64,000 bases of DNA from Adiantum capillus-veneris (GCA_014529385.2 CM043952.1:69385370-69449369); one strand, 5' to 3'; shown: positions 32,790 to 44,987, counted from the stretch's first letter. Program-made: numbers and translations. The notes: generated from the letters alone by a model not told the origin.

Positions 32790-33690
32790 GAAGTTAAAAC
32801 CATTTTGAGCTCATTGCCTGTCGTCCTACAACCCACATGGGGTGAATTATTCTATGTAAATCCTAGTGTAGGTCCAGAAGCTCTAGGAGCTGTCTTGATG
32901 CAAAAAGACCCAAAGACATCTCTCATGAGACCAGTCTACTTCTCTAGTAGAGTGATGACAGCTGCTGAAAAGGGTTTCAGTGCAACTGAGCAATTGGTGC
33001 TAGCTCTTAAGTTTGCAGTGGAGAAGTTTCGGGCTTACTTACTTCCGAGACAATTTGTGGTGATCACAACTGAGGAGGTTTTTCCATATGCCCTACAACA
33101 CATGGAATCGTCTCAAAGAATAGCAAAGTGGGTGGTGCAGCTTCAAGAGTTTGACTACACACTACAAGTAGAGGATTCCACTCGTGCTTGTTTGGCAGAT
33201 GTCCTCACACAAAGGTGTTATGAGAAGGCCAAGAAAGAGGCACCTAGTAAGGTACCGCCTATCCCGGAGCCTGAAGTTCTATTGGGAGCACACAGTCTGT
33301 ATTTTGATGGGGCTTACAAGAGGACCAAAGACAAGGCATCAGCAGGCATAGTAATATTAGGTCCAGAGAAGGAGAAGATCTTTGCAAAAGGGTTTCATCT
33401 AAAAGAGGTTCATTCTAACAATGAGGCAGAGTACCATGCCCTTGTTTTAGGGTTGCAATGTTGTCTTTCTCAGGGCATCACAAAGCTAAATGTTTTTGGT
33501 GACTCCATGTTGATTGTTAAGAAAATGGTTGGTGTATGGGCCTGTAAAAATGACAAATTGTCTGTTAAGATGAGGGAAGCAAAGGCCTTGTTGAAGGGTT
33601 TTAAAGAAGTTCGAGTGCACTTTGTACCTAGAGATCAAAATCGAGAAGCAGATGCCTTAGCAGGTGAAGAACTACAAACTCTCATGGTAG
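32790..33690 (+). pseudogene. pol: element C tandem RNase H domains
   Basis: After the TAA the frame encodes a first RNase H-like fold (GAVLMQKD, YFSSRVMTAAEKGFSATEQL, FRAYLLPRQFVVIT). Its first catalytic Asp position reads FYVNPS and the third reads TTEEVF, so two acidic residues are missing. From about 33285 a second RNase H follows (LYFDGAYK, SNNEAEYHALVLG, VFGDSML, READALAGE) and keeps all four acidic residues. A dead connection-like domain plus an archaeal-type RNase H is reported for Tat-lineage plant gypsy elements. Element B has the same order. Confidence 0.75.
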
Positions 33691-35261
33691 GTGCTATCCT
33701 TGTGAAAAGTCCTTTATACCAGGGAAAGGAGGAGCTGCATGATTTACTTTACTTTCTTGAGCATTGTGAAGCACCCTCTGGTATGAGTAAAAGTGAACGT
33801 AGGTGGTTGGCAAAAAAGGCTACCAGCTATAGCTTAGTGAATGAGGACTTGTATTGTAGAGGGAAAGATGTTGTCTTAAGGAGAGGTCCTGCATCCCAAG
33901 AGATAAAGGATATTTTGTTTAGTTGTCATGAAGGTGTGTGTGGTGGCCACTTTGCACAAGAGATTACTAGCAGAAAGATTTTACAAGCAGGGTTCACGTG
34001 GCCAAGCCTCCATCGAGATGTACAACATTGGTGCCGCACATGTGAGGTTTGCCAAAAAGATGGACCAAGGCGTCTTACCCATGAAAATCAGTATCCAATC
34101 AAAACCTATGGGCCATTTGAAAAATGGGGGATAGATGCAATAGGGCCACTACCTTGCACTCAATCAGGGAAGGAATACATCATTATGGGGGTGGAGTACA
34201 TGACCAGATGGGCAGAAGCTCGTCCCACAAAGCGCATCACAGCCAAGGACGTGAGTGATTTCATTTTTGAATGCCTTTGTTGCCGTTTTGGCATACCTTT
34301 GGAGATTCTCTCGGATAGGGGACCGGGATTTCGAGCTAATTTAGTCGGGCAATTGATGAGCAGGTTAAAAATCAAGCGCAGGCACTCTACACCATACTAC
34401 CCTCAGTGCAATGGTCTTGTGGAAAAGGTAAATGGTCTTATATGTAAAATCATCACTAAGCAAGTGCATTTACATCCTAAGGCATGGGACAAACACCTAG
34501 ATGCAGCACTTTGGGCCTACAGAACATCCTTTAAAACATCCTTGGGGTATACACCTTTTCACTTGGTTTACGGGCAAGAGGCACTATTGCCTATCGAAGT
34601 GGAGCTAGCGAGCCTCCGAGTTCTAAAAGCATATCAAGAGGATAGTCAAGAGAAGCAGGTGGAAGGAAGAATCATCGATTTGGAGAGGTTAGGGCTAGAT
34701 CGAGAGTTAGCAGTGAAGTACCTTGTCAAGAAAGGTATCAAGGAAGGTTCTTTAGTGCTCAGATACGACAATTGCTTTGATCGCAGGAAGGATGGTAAGT
34801 TCTTGCTTAAGTGGGAAGGCCCTTTTATAGTGATACAGAGGTTCTCAAATGGTAGTTACCAACTAGGTGACCTAGATGGTAAGGTACATCAGATCCCGGT
34901 AAATGGTTGGCGATTGAAGGCCTACCAATGTCGTCTTTCACAGCCATATGCTGGTGAAATCAATGCTAAGGATGGTTCAGAGGAGAGCTCATCATATTCG
35001 AGCTCCAACTCAGGTAACAATCATGTACATAGTCGTTTCAAAAAAAGAAAAAAAAAGGAAAAAAAGAGAAGAAAAAAAGAAAAAAAGAGAATGCTACCAG
35101 TGAAAGCGGATATTGACAATGGATGGGGTATGGCTTTCAAGGGTCTAGGAGACCAGTTGTTAGTCATGGATGGATACAATTATTCATCAGAAAGGACTAA
35201 ACAGGGTGCATCAACCAAGAAAGCAGTAACATGGCAAATTCAATTGGTACCAGGTGGGTAA
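33691..35261 (+). pseudogene. pol: element C integrase with basic C-terminal tail
   Basis: This is a full-length integrase in one open frame. The zinc-binding part is HEGVCGGHF then WCRTCEVCQ. The catalytic triad is WGIDAIGP, ILSDRGPGF and CNGLVEKVNG, all present. The C-terminal domain has GKFLLKWEGPFIV and NGWRLKAYQ. After it lies a Ser-rich stretch and a Lys/Arg-rich run (about 35038-35090, encoding FKKRKKKEKKRRKK) that could be a nuclear-localisation signal, then about 50 more residues to TAA near 35261. The protein part is intact, but it depends on readthrough of the upstream TAA. Confidence 0.8.
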
Positions 35262-35296
35262 GTATTCAAGAGAACCCTATTGTAGCACAACCTACA

Positions 35297-35339
35297 GCTA
35301 GAGGCATCAAATACCTCTAGCTTAAGGGGGAGGGCTATA
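35297..35339 (+). promoter_or_regulatory. hairpin and polypurine tract of element C
   Basis: GCTAGAGG, nine bases, then CCTCTAGC (35297-35321) forms an 8-bp stem. TTAAGGGGGAGGGCT follows, and the LTR begins TGATGCATGG at 35340. Confidence 0.7.
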
Positions 35340-36852
35340 TGATGCATGGTTTTTAGGACCCCTTCTGAAGATGCAATAAAGGCACAGTCAGTTGTTGGGG
35401 AGATGAGGATACTCTAGTCCAAGGGATCTCGAAAGAGAAGAAAAATCTACTTCACAAGCACCAAAGAGTAAAAAGTGCCATGGACAGAAGATACGTGGGA
35501 ACGAGCTCTTATGCATGCCTACAACCTATATCTTACAGAATAGCCCATTCTAGGTGTGAATTTCTAGTGAAATTTACACGAGGATGTTCGTGTGGACTCA
35601 CAGCACAGCATACTCCGTTTTCACTTTTTTACCGACAGTAAATATTTTTTACCTACAGTAAATATTTTTCACCTACATGGTAAATACAAATCACTTTTTA
35701 CCTACAGTAACTTTTTTTACCCATGGTAAATATTTTTTACTGCACCATAAGTATTTGGTAGGTAACAGTTCACTGTTACTAGAAGCAGTGATTGGGCATC
35801 AACAATGCAGTTACAGGACGAGAAAAGGGGAAAATCTTATGGTAAAGGTGAGTCAACAGGGATAAAGACTTTTGAGTTGAAAAGAGACATGCTGATTTTT
35901 TCAAAGAACACATGTCAAAAGAAGCCATGGTTGAGGATTTTTTGAGAATTTGATATTCAGGAGGACCCAGCTGCCACCTTTCCCCCGCAGGTCCCCCCCT
36001 GACATGTGCAGAACCTCAAATTTCAACAGCCACCTTACCTGCTCTTAAATGCTGGTCAAGGCCTTATACCCATGTGTCACAATCAGAAAAAATCAGCATT
36101 TATCCTCCCCTCTCACATCACTCTAGAGAATATCTTGATGGTGACATATCAGGTGACCTCAATCTGTTGACCACCCTAAGCAAAAAGTAACCCCAATCAG
36201 TGGATTTAAGCATGTTTATCCCTAATCCTAAACCCTCTCAGAAACCTATATAAGGAGGCCTTCTCTCACTCAAAAACAACACTTCACCCACTTCACCAAG
36301 CAACGAAGCTATGACGACATTGCTCACAACGAGAAGCTATGGATGGAGCTCTACTCTCTCTCCCCCTCTCTCTCTCCCTCTAGTATGCTACATTACTAGC
36401 CCTAAAACCTAAATAAGGAGTCTTCTCTCATGCTCCATGGCCACCATCCTCGCCATCATTCTCTAAGGTATTGATGTGTTGCTAGTAGGATCATACCTAC
36501 TTGCTGGGTTGATTGTTTTTGACAAGGGATTATGCCATCCTTGGCTTGCTTCTCTATATCCTTGTTATGTATGATCAGATGCCGTTGTATTGTTAAGCTG
36601 ATGTCTTGTGTATATATATGCTACATAAGGTCCCTAAGCTTCGTTTCTATGTGTTTTGCCATATGTTTTGATGCCATCATAATGCCAGAAGTCTCACTTG
36701 CCTATGTGCACTATGTGTGAGGTCCCTAAACCTCTTAATTTAGGGTGGTGCCCCCTTTGTTTTGTTCTTTGCTTGTTTGCATGAGGCGTGGTTTGTGGAG
36801 TGTGCACGAGTATAGAGGCCACCCGCTTGCACTGCTCTTTTTCCCGCTATCA
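35340..36852 (+). repeat. 3' LTR of element C
   Basis: TG at 35340 follows the polypurine tract and the LTR ends ...GCTATCA at 36852, flanked by GTTGT. Length is 1513 bp. U3 holds an array of TTTTTTACCTACAGTAAATA-like units (35627-35745). A TATA element (CTATATAAGG, 36246-36255) is partly duplicated about 160 bases on as CTAAATAAGG. Near the end is the CCCTAAA...TTTAGGG hairpin (36724-36745), directly followed by TGGTGCCCCC (36746-36755). Confidence 0.85.
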
Positions 36853-36857
36853 GTTGT
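36853..36857. other. target-site duplication of element C, right
   Basis: GTTGT, identical to 31885-31889, five bases as expected for gypsy integrase. Confidence 0.75.
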
Positions 36858-39150
36858 CAAGTTGTGTTTTGGACTCATCAAGCTTGCCACATTGCCAAGC
36901 ACAAAATGTTTCTGCAACAGCCCCACAATAGCCCCTAATTGCATAGGTGACTGCATTTGAAGGAAGGCCTTTCCTTCGCATTTGCTAAAAAAATCTCAAT
37001 GCTTCGTTGCCACAGCCATGTTGTGCATATCTCATGAAAACATCCTAGACATGAAAGAGCACCTTTCTTTTGCATATGGTGAAAAATTTGATTACTTCGT
37101 TATTGCCATAGCCATGTTGGGTATATCCTGTAGTGCACCACATTTGGCATACATATCAACCAAGGGAGTGCCAAGCACGACATCTTTTTCCAAGAGCCTC
37201 TGACTAACAATATAATTGTGAATTTTCTTGTTAGTATCACCGTCGAAAAGCATACAAGCATGACTTCTTTTTTCAGCAGCCCTTGACTGAAAATATCATC
37301 AATATTATTTTTGCCCATATCAGCGTCTTGCGTAACGCTACATGCCTTCAAGATAATTGCATACATATCGAGCAAGGCAGTGCCAACCATAACATTTTTT
37401 TCAGCAGCCCCTGACTAACGATATCATCGTGAGTTCTTCTGTCCGTCCTAGCATCTTCCAAATTGCAACATGCCTTCAAGATGCAAGCATAGGTGATTGC
37501 ACATCTGAAGAGAGATGTGAAATTCACATTTGTTGAAAACAACCCAGAGCGTTCTTTGTTAAGAATATCCTGCAATCAGTGCGTTCCAAGAGAGGACATT
37601 CCGGACAGAAAGCTCCTCAAGAACTCTTTGGTGCTTTCCCAAGAACAACACGTTTTGCATACGTGATCATTGCTCCTATGTAGTGCCACGTGCTTTCAAG
37701 ATGCAAGCATAGGTGATTACATCAGGAGAAATTTCCTCGCTTTGCATCTTGAAAATAGCCAGCCAGCCAGAGCTCCTTAGTCCTATCACACTGTTAGGAA
37801 TATCCGGCAATCAGATGCACTTGAAGACACGACATTCTGGAGATCAAGGTAGTGTCACATGCCTTCAAGACGAAAGCATAGGTGATTGCATTTGGAGAGG
37901 TTCCCTCACTTTGCATCTGTTGGAAACAGCCCAGGGCTTTATGGCGTCCCACATTTGGCATACATGTTGACCAAGGGCAGCACAACACATATGAGCCAAA
38001 GAATTGGCAAGCACAACATGTTTCCAAGAGCCGTTGAGCAACAATCCATGCAATGAGCACAGTGAGAAATACAATTGTTGTGGGGAATTTCCCTCGTGTT
38101 GCATCCCAACAAAAACACTTCTGAGCTTCCTCCGTCAATCCTTGTTGGGCATATTCTTTTATAAGAGAACTCCAAGAGACCTTCCACCTCATTTAGCGAG
38201 AAACCTCACTTTGTGTCTAATTAAAATAGCTTAGAGCTTCCTTGTATCATCATCTTGTGTGGAGAGACATGCATTCAAGATGCATGCGTAGGTGATTGCA
38301 GCTGGGGAGACGTCCTCGCTTCGCATCTGCTAAAAGCAGACAAGAGATTTTTGGCCCCTCCCCTATCTGGAAAATCTTCCAATCAATGCATTCAAGAGTC
38401 CACACTCCGGACAAGAAGCTCGAGCACTTGCATAGAGCCACATGCCTTCAAGATGTAAGCATAACTTTCAAGACAAAAGTATAGGAGACTGAATTGGAGA
38501 GATACACTTGCTTTGCATCATCTGATAATATCTTAGAGGCTTTTGCCCTGCTTTTGTTGCGCACATTCTACAATCCGTGTATTCCAAGAAGCAACATTTC
38601 AGACATGAAGCTCCTTAATCACTTTTTGTGCTTTCTCAATTGCACCACATTTGGCATACATATGGACCAAGACAATACCAAACACGACATCTTTTTTCAA
38701 CATTAGCCTCTTTGTGATTTTTTGTGATCATATCAGCATCTTGCATAGAGCCACATGCCTTGAAGATGCATGCGTAGGTGATAGAGAGGCCCTCGCTTCG
38801 CATATAGACTAGAGCTTTCTGGTATGAACCTCAAGAACCTTTCGTGCGCTGCAAGGCACGACATTTTTCACTAATAGCACCACTACGATTGTTGGAGAAA
38901 GGCTAGCTGTGATCAACATATCCGGCAACCAACTCGCTCTAGGAGACAACATCCTTGCCACAGCCAAGCTAGGCATATCCTACAATCAACATGTCTCAAG
39001 AGACGACCTTTCATAAAAAAAGCCCATCAAGAAAGGCTTTTGTGCTGTCATAAGGGCACCACATTTCGTGTACATATCAACCAGCATATTGCCACACACA
39101 ACATGTTTCTCTAACGGCCCCCTCAGGTGATTTCATTTGAAGAAAGGCCT
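36858..39150 (-). pseudogene. decayed PLS-type pentatricopeptide repeat (PPR) gene sequence
   Basis: Read on the minus strand, two phrases of plant PPR proteins recur. One is NAITYAFVLKAC-like and appears on the plus strand as variants of AAGATGCAAGCATAGGTGATTGCA, split here as ATAGGTGATTGCA near 37485, 37710, 37885, 38290 and 38770. The other is VDMYAKCG-like (plus-strand CCACATTTGGCATACAT near 37138, 37950 and 38646). WSSLIKEYAQQGLTEEAQKC (near 38150) is a third typical segment. Stops and frameshifts are everywhere. Plant PPR proteins bind organellar RNA. Here only relics remain, with irregular spacing, so several duplicated fragments are possible. Confidence 0.7.
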
Positions 39151-40400
39151 TTCCTTTGTGTTTGGTGAAAACATCTCAATGCTTCCTTGCCACAACCATG
39201 TTGTGCATATCTAGTGAAAACATCTTAGATGTGAAGAAAGAACTTTCCTTCACATTTGGTGAAAACATCTTAATGCTTCCTTGCCATAGCGGGCATATCG
39301 TGCAGCGAATACATCCCAGAAAGGATGCCCATCAAGTGCGAAGGAAAGGACTTTCTTCATGGATTGCTCAACAATATGCTTGTAAAACCCTGCTAAATCA
39401 ATCCTGCTACGTTACAGCTCCCCCAACAACAATGCCAACGTGACCCTCAATGAGGGGGAGTAGTACCACAAACCAATGCAGGCAGCAAAGCTCAAAACAA
39501 ATGAGAGTGAGAGGCTAATGTCTTGCTATGTTGAATTTGTTCCCTGAACCTGCTTGACAGTGCACAACTCACATCCTCCTTGTTGGGCTAGTTCGCAGCA
39601 TAAAACAGCCTTTGCAAGGCAGTGATGGAACTAGCCCATGAAGGGACGTCTTGTACCTTGGCGCACAAACTGCAACACGACATGCTGCGATTACGACTAC
39701 CTCTTGCAATTAATAAAGCCAACATTCAAAAGCAAGCATTGCATGCGATTTAAAAAGAAAGCTTGTAAAAATAAGGGGGAAAGCAACCACGTGGGTTAAG
39801 GAGAGGACAAAGATTTGAAATTGGCTCCTACGCTAACGAAGTAAAAAGGACTTTAAGGGAATCGGAAGGAAGAAGTAGGCAAGAGTGAATTGAAGAAATC
39901 GCTACAGCCTCTTCCTTGTACTCGGTTGTTATGTGGCGGCACTCAAAGAATACACAAAGCACGTTTTTTTGTTAAGTGTGCAAATTTGGAGACGTAGGGA
40001 TGTTATCCTGGTGGTTGCACCTCAAAGGAGTAAAACTGCGTCAACTGCTCAATATTTGTTGGTGAACTTGCGCTGCAACCCAGTGCTTCCTCGTAGTTCG
40101 TGCCGTCATACTACCTCATAGTGAGAAATTAATACTAATATTATATTAATCACTCCATTTAACATCAAATGGTAATATCGTAATGGTTGTGCCTCTGTTT
40201 TGTATAGGTCTCAACATAGTTTCGATGCTTGATGGTGGCTGCCTGACAAGATTTGCTTTTTCCTACACATTAACAATTCAAGTAGACAAATTTGAAACGA
40301 TGGTGGACTTGAACTTGTATTAAGCACTCACCAAGACATCAAGTTGTCGATGTAACCAGCTTCTTTCGAGATGCCTAGGGAGCGCTCACATAGAGACGCT
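39151..40400. other. noncoding; faint PPR-like similarity at the left
   Basis: Up to about 39450 there are degenerate repeats of GGAAAGGCCTTTCCTT-like and CATCTTAATGCTTCCTTGCC phrases that echo the PPR region. From there to 40400 I see nothing recognisable. Confidence 0.4.
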
Positions 40401-40419
40401 CAACAAGATTGCCATGTGT

Positions 40420-40753
40420 AGAAGGGAGAGAGAAAGACAGTGTGATTAGCAAGAGGGCGTGAGGGAGATGCCGCGAGAGAGAGAGAAAGAGAGAGAAAGA
40501 GACTTATCGTCCACTCAGGTCAGATATGACCCATGGGGACAACACAAAACATTACAGCAATTTCTAAAGGAAGCATTAGATACATATCAGTTAAGGACCG
40601 AGGATCCACCAAAAGGGTAAAGAAAAGAAAAATACCTAGAGGGGGTTGGGTGGGGAGAAGCCGGTTTGGGAGTTCAAAATTCTTGGATGATGGCTTTACC
40701 ACCTTGATAGACTACCCATTTCCCCTCTCTACGGGCTTCATGTATCTGTGTGA

Positions 40754-40791
<38 letters not shown>

Positions 40792-40985
40792 TAGACACAA
40801 GAAACTCTCAGTCACATTATTGATTGATTCCATGATTACAACAATAGGTTTCTTTATAGATTTCCCATGCTCTTTGGTGCTTCCTCTTAGGTGTCTCTTG
40901 ATTGCTACCATAAACCTTAGTTAAAGGACTGGGTACTTGTGAACACTTTCACACTTTTAAGGTTCAGCAATGTCCTTTTATGGGA
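40420..40985. repeat. dispersed repeat, copy 2, with GA microsatellite
   Basis: Shares GAGGGAGATG and the block from GACACAAGAAACTCTCA (40795) to about 40985 with 28600-28870. A 320-bp segment with a GA microsatellite (40757-40788) separates the two shared parts. Confidence 0.6.
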
Positions 40986-41798
40986 GGTTCTACCCTAATG
41001 GAGCTTAAATTTTCAAGGAATGAGAGGGCTTCCACTTGTCACTCATTAGCAATGTTTGGGAAAAATCGTTTTTCCAAACATACAAAATCCTTTTCTTGAT
41101 TTTGTCGAGAGGAAATTTTAAAAAATTAGATCATTTTTTGGGGTTTTTACACTATTTTTCTCTATTGGGGCAGAATCTCTCCTTTTTCCCTTGCCCTCAA
41201 CTGACATTCTTGAAATTGAAAACGACACGATATCAAGCTGAGACACCATTTTCCTGAACACTGCTCATTAGTTCACCTCAAAAGAAACTAAACATCTAAT
41301 TTAAAATGCAAGAGTGAACCTCACGGGCTGAACCATAGTGGATGCACTTCGAGCCCCTCACCTTCACCAAACTAGTCAAAGCAAAGGCGAAGCTTCAAAC
41401 GACTCAAAAAATAAATGCAAAAGTGAAGGGTAAGATTTAAAATGAAAAAGTGAATAGTAAGGTTGTAGGAAATGAAAAGCCTTTTGACAATGTAAATTCA
41501 AAAGCTTTTCTGCTTTACATAAAATAAACTAGTAAAACGGTGCCGCCTTTCGGCGGCGGCATGGCCCCTCTTATCCTCAAACCCTTTGCTTCCACTGCCT
41601 ATTCAGAGAGGGTGTTGGACCACTGGCTAAATTTATGAGATAACATGATCAGAGATGCCTTGGGCGACTTTTATTGGAGCTGCGCAGATGTAGGGAAAGC
41701 CTCTCGAGGAGACCAGACAGTAAAAGACACTCACAAAGGAAGATCACTGATTTCTTTAGACTACATACTTGGCATTTAGATGAGCAGGCATCACAACA
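40986..41798. other. unassigned noncoding sequence
   Basis: A small GC-rich hairpin (GCCGCCTTTCGGCGGC, 41551-41566) is the only structure seen. The short plus frame at 41036-41257 has no recognisable domain. Confidence 0.4.
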
Positions 41799-41991
41799 GA
41801 CTTCATAGGAGGTTACAGATATGCATGTGCAATCGGATAGAGTAACCTAATAAAGCACATTAGTAATGAGAGGCAGAAGAGAGCAGGAGCGTAGCATCAT
41901 ACGCTACCATACCCTAAAAGATTCTCAACAGCCTCCTATTGCTCGTGGTCAAAGGGCTCTGACTCTTTGACCTCGATTGCAAATTTTAGTT

Positions 41992-42064
<73 letters not shown>

Positions 42065-42155
42065 AAGATATGTCCTTGGTCCAATGTGCAGTAAAAAGAA
42101 GAAGAAGATCTTCCTTCATCATGGAAGGAAATGAATTCTTCCCGTAAAGTGATGG

Positions 42156-42199
<44 letters not shown>

Positions 42200-42540
42200 T
42201 GAAGGCAAATTCTGATGCTTGCTAGAACTACTCTACTTGTAGGGCTTGTTGTAGCATCGCCATCGCTTGCTCATGATGCTCGTATTCAAGCTAGGAGGTT
42301 ACAGGTCTGCATGTGCAGTTGGCTAGAGTAACCTAATAAAGCACATTAGTAATGAGAGGCGGAAGAGAGCAGGAGCGTAGCACCATAGGCTACCAAATGT
42401 TGGTGGCAACCGTATGCGAGACATTGAGGGAGATAACCTAGACACCTGTCCTAAAAGCTTCTCGACGGCCTCCGACTGCTGGTGCTCGAAGGGCTCTTTT
42501 CCCTCTATGAGCTCGACTGGGAATTTCAAGTTTGCCATTA
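41799..42540 (-). repeat. direct duplication carrying a possible short exon
   Basis: 41799-41995 and 42291-42535 share AGGTTACAG, GAGTAACCTAATAAAGCACA and GAGAGCAGGAGCGTAGCA. The second copy has about 50 bases more. On the minus strand the second copy opens MANLKFPVELIEGKEPFEHQ, a start that looks protein-like, and the first copy encodes a mutated version with a stop. The family is unknown. GA microsatellites lie between and after the copies (41997-42062, 42160-42194). Confidence 0.5.
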
Positions 42541-42576
42541 CTTTCTTTTGTTAGATCCCTCGATAAGCATGGACCT

Positions 42577-42606
42577 ACACACACACACACACACACACAT
42601 ACATAG

Positions 42607-42680
<74 letters not shown>
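42577..42680. repeat. CA then GA microsatellite
   Basis: CA repeats (42577-42599) are followed by a GA tract of about 36 units (42609-42680). The 320 bases up to MULE-1 hold no gene. Confidence 0.85.
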
Positions 42681-42684
<4 letters not shown>

Positions 42685-43005
42685 GAGCTAAATGAAGAGC
42701 GAGCTAGTGGGTAACTGCAAGAATCAATTTCATACCCTTGTACGCAATTTCCAGACTTCGATTACACTTTCGTGGCTTGGCACTTCTAAAGTCTACCAGT
42801 AACAACCATTCATTGCAATCTCACGTCATCTTTTGAGTCTCTTGCCTTGTCATGTGTCTACAAAAAGAGAAGTGATGCCCTAAATAAAGGGCGACACAGT
42901 TGCCTCAATGCTTGTGGAAAGAAGGTTGGTGATTAGGGTTCAAAAGAGCGCCATTGTCTACATCTCTCGAAGGGCCAATCGTGCCCTTTCACAGACTCGC
43001 AATCC

Positions 43006-43200
43006 CTCAGGACTATATACACATGTGCATTTTTCGTTCATGGGATCGACGGCGCTGAACTAGGGCGCGGTCGGTGAGGCGATCTGGATCGTTCGCGTGG
43101 CGGGGGGGCGCTCAGGGTAGGAGTTAAACCCGGGCGACGAATGGCGGGATGACGTGGGGCCGGGCGGGTGACGTGGCCACCGGAGACGAGGTGCCACGTG
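43006..43200 (+). repeat. MULE-1 left terminal inverted repeat
   Basis: GC-rich after the first 50 bases. It matches the reverse complement of 49960-50151 and the start of MULE-2 at 53242. Shared blocks include ACACATGTGCAT, GATCTGGATCGT, GGGTAGGAG and AATGGCGGGA. It probably contains the transposase promoter, though no clear TATA box is seen. Confidence 0.85.
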
Positions 43201-44792
43201 GATAAAGGGGTAGGTGGGTGGCTGGGGCGGCTTTTCGTGCGCGGAAAATGATTGTCAGTTAGGGCGCCGAAAGGGATTGCGGAATGCAAGGTGGGGTGGT
43301 GGGGCAGTTTCATATTTGAATTGGGGAAGGTCGTGCAACAGAGCAGGTGTAGGGGTGGGGGTAAACCCGGGCTTCTGAACAGGGGGGCGCATGCGGGTGT
43401 TTTGTGTTGACAAAGATGCACGCCTCTGCCAGTGGAGGGGAAGCGGTTGGGGGGCCTTGGGGGTGGGATCTGAATGGGTTGCTTTTGCAGCTACAAGGCA
43501 ATGAGAGCTTCGAGGAGCTTGATGGTGCTTGGAACGAGTCCGAGGGGGAGGGGCGGTTGGCACTTCGGATGGAAACTCAAATGATATGGATGACGTGGAA
43601 GAGTTCTTTGAAGAGCATCAAAGTGGGTGTTTGGATGCATTTTCTTTTGCATCAACTAGGTACTTTGCGTGTGATAGACAAACATACAGGCTTATGATAG
43701 CTTCTATCGAAAGTGGCCAAACGATTACCATAGTGCTCTCAAAGCCCATGACAAGCGAGGTGTGCTAGACTTGAAAAAATGGGTAAGAATGAGGGATTCA
43801 CTCCACGTAATGGTTGCTCAAGGTGGATCTTTGCGTCTTGTTATTGGGAATGGAAAGTTGATTGCATGTATAGAAGATTGGGAAAGCATTGTTTCCGCAT
43901 GCCACTCAAACGACCATTTATGCTTGCGGGCAACGATGGCATCCATTGCATGTACATGGCGCACAAGTATTAGACATCATGGAATCCCACTTTCTTATGT
44001 GAAGGAGTTTTTGGACTTGTATGTTTGTGCATCGTTGCCCGGGTTGGGGATCAGTGTGCGCCAAGTCCTCTCCAAACCATACAAGCACGTCGCCGTGCAT
44101 ATGGCTCTCTACCCCAACAACTTACGCAGGAGACCTACATTTTTATGTTCTGTTTGTTTCCAAAAAATCCGATTGCGAAATCATCGATATTCCCTCCGTA
44201 TTGGAGAGCCATGACACCACTTCCACAAAAAATTGCCCGGGTTTACAAGACAGACAAAAGAGTCCCAACAAGGATGAAGGTGGTGTTGAGGAACATACAA
44301 CGCCGATGGATGATATTCAAAATGTGATCAACACTATGGCCATCAAGCACAAGGCTAGATTGGTAGAGCGGAAATCATCGTCGTCGAGGGGCTTCATTCA
44401 ACTTGTGTATCATCGCAATGGGGAGTCACGAAGAAAGGGCCACAATCATCGAAGACTGCGCACATCAAAGAAGTGTGGATGCCCGTTTACTATTGTCATT
44501 CAATGCGTCTATGATATAAAGGAAAGTGTAAGGATAAGGGTTCATGTTGGGCACAAAGGTCATGTGCTGGGATCACGTGAGGATCTTTATCACTTGCCGG
44601 TGCATCCTACTGTGAGAAAACGATGCATGGAAGATTTGTTTGACGTTGGAACATGTCGCCATGTCGCAAAGATGAGTGTCTCCAAGGAGCTATTCCACTT
44701 CAATATGGCATTGCCGATGGAGCAAGTGTCACATAGATTCTTCATGATATCAAAGGAAATTCAAATGATGGCATATCAGCTCCTATCCGAAG

Positions 44793-44987
44793 GTAAATAA
44801 AGCCCTGAATGTCTCCTTGCTGGGATAATCATAGGTTTGTATGTGCTTATCTGTCATGGTGCCTGGGTTTATTTTGGGGTAGTGCCTGGGTTTATTTATT
44901 ATTTTTCCTGGGTTTATTTGTCATATTGACTGGGTTTATCTGTCAAATTCATTTAAGACTTGAGTTTAATTGACTGCTTTTGTTTAG
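44793..44987 (+). repeat. transposase intron 1 with GGGTTTATCTGTCA units (MULE-1)
   Basis: A GT...TAG intron between SEG and RLGSDDW codons. It contains about five degenerate units of TGCCTGGGTTTATYTGTCA in the sense orientation. The same intron in MULE-2 is 54890-55056. Confidence 0.75.

Noticed and set aside
43038-43563. Minus-strand Pro-rich proteins in the MULE ends
   Set aside because: They lie in the GC-rich terminal repeat, appear in all three copies as shadows and conflict with the transposase start.
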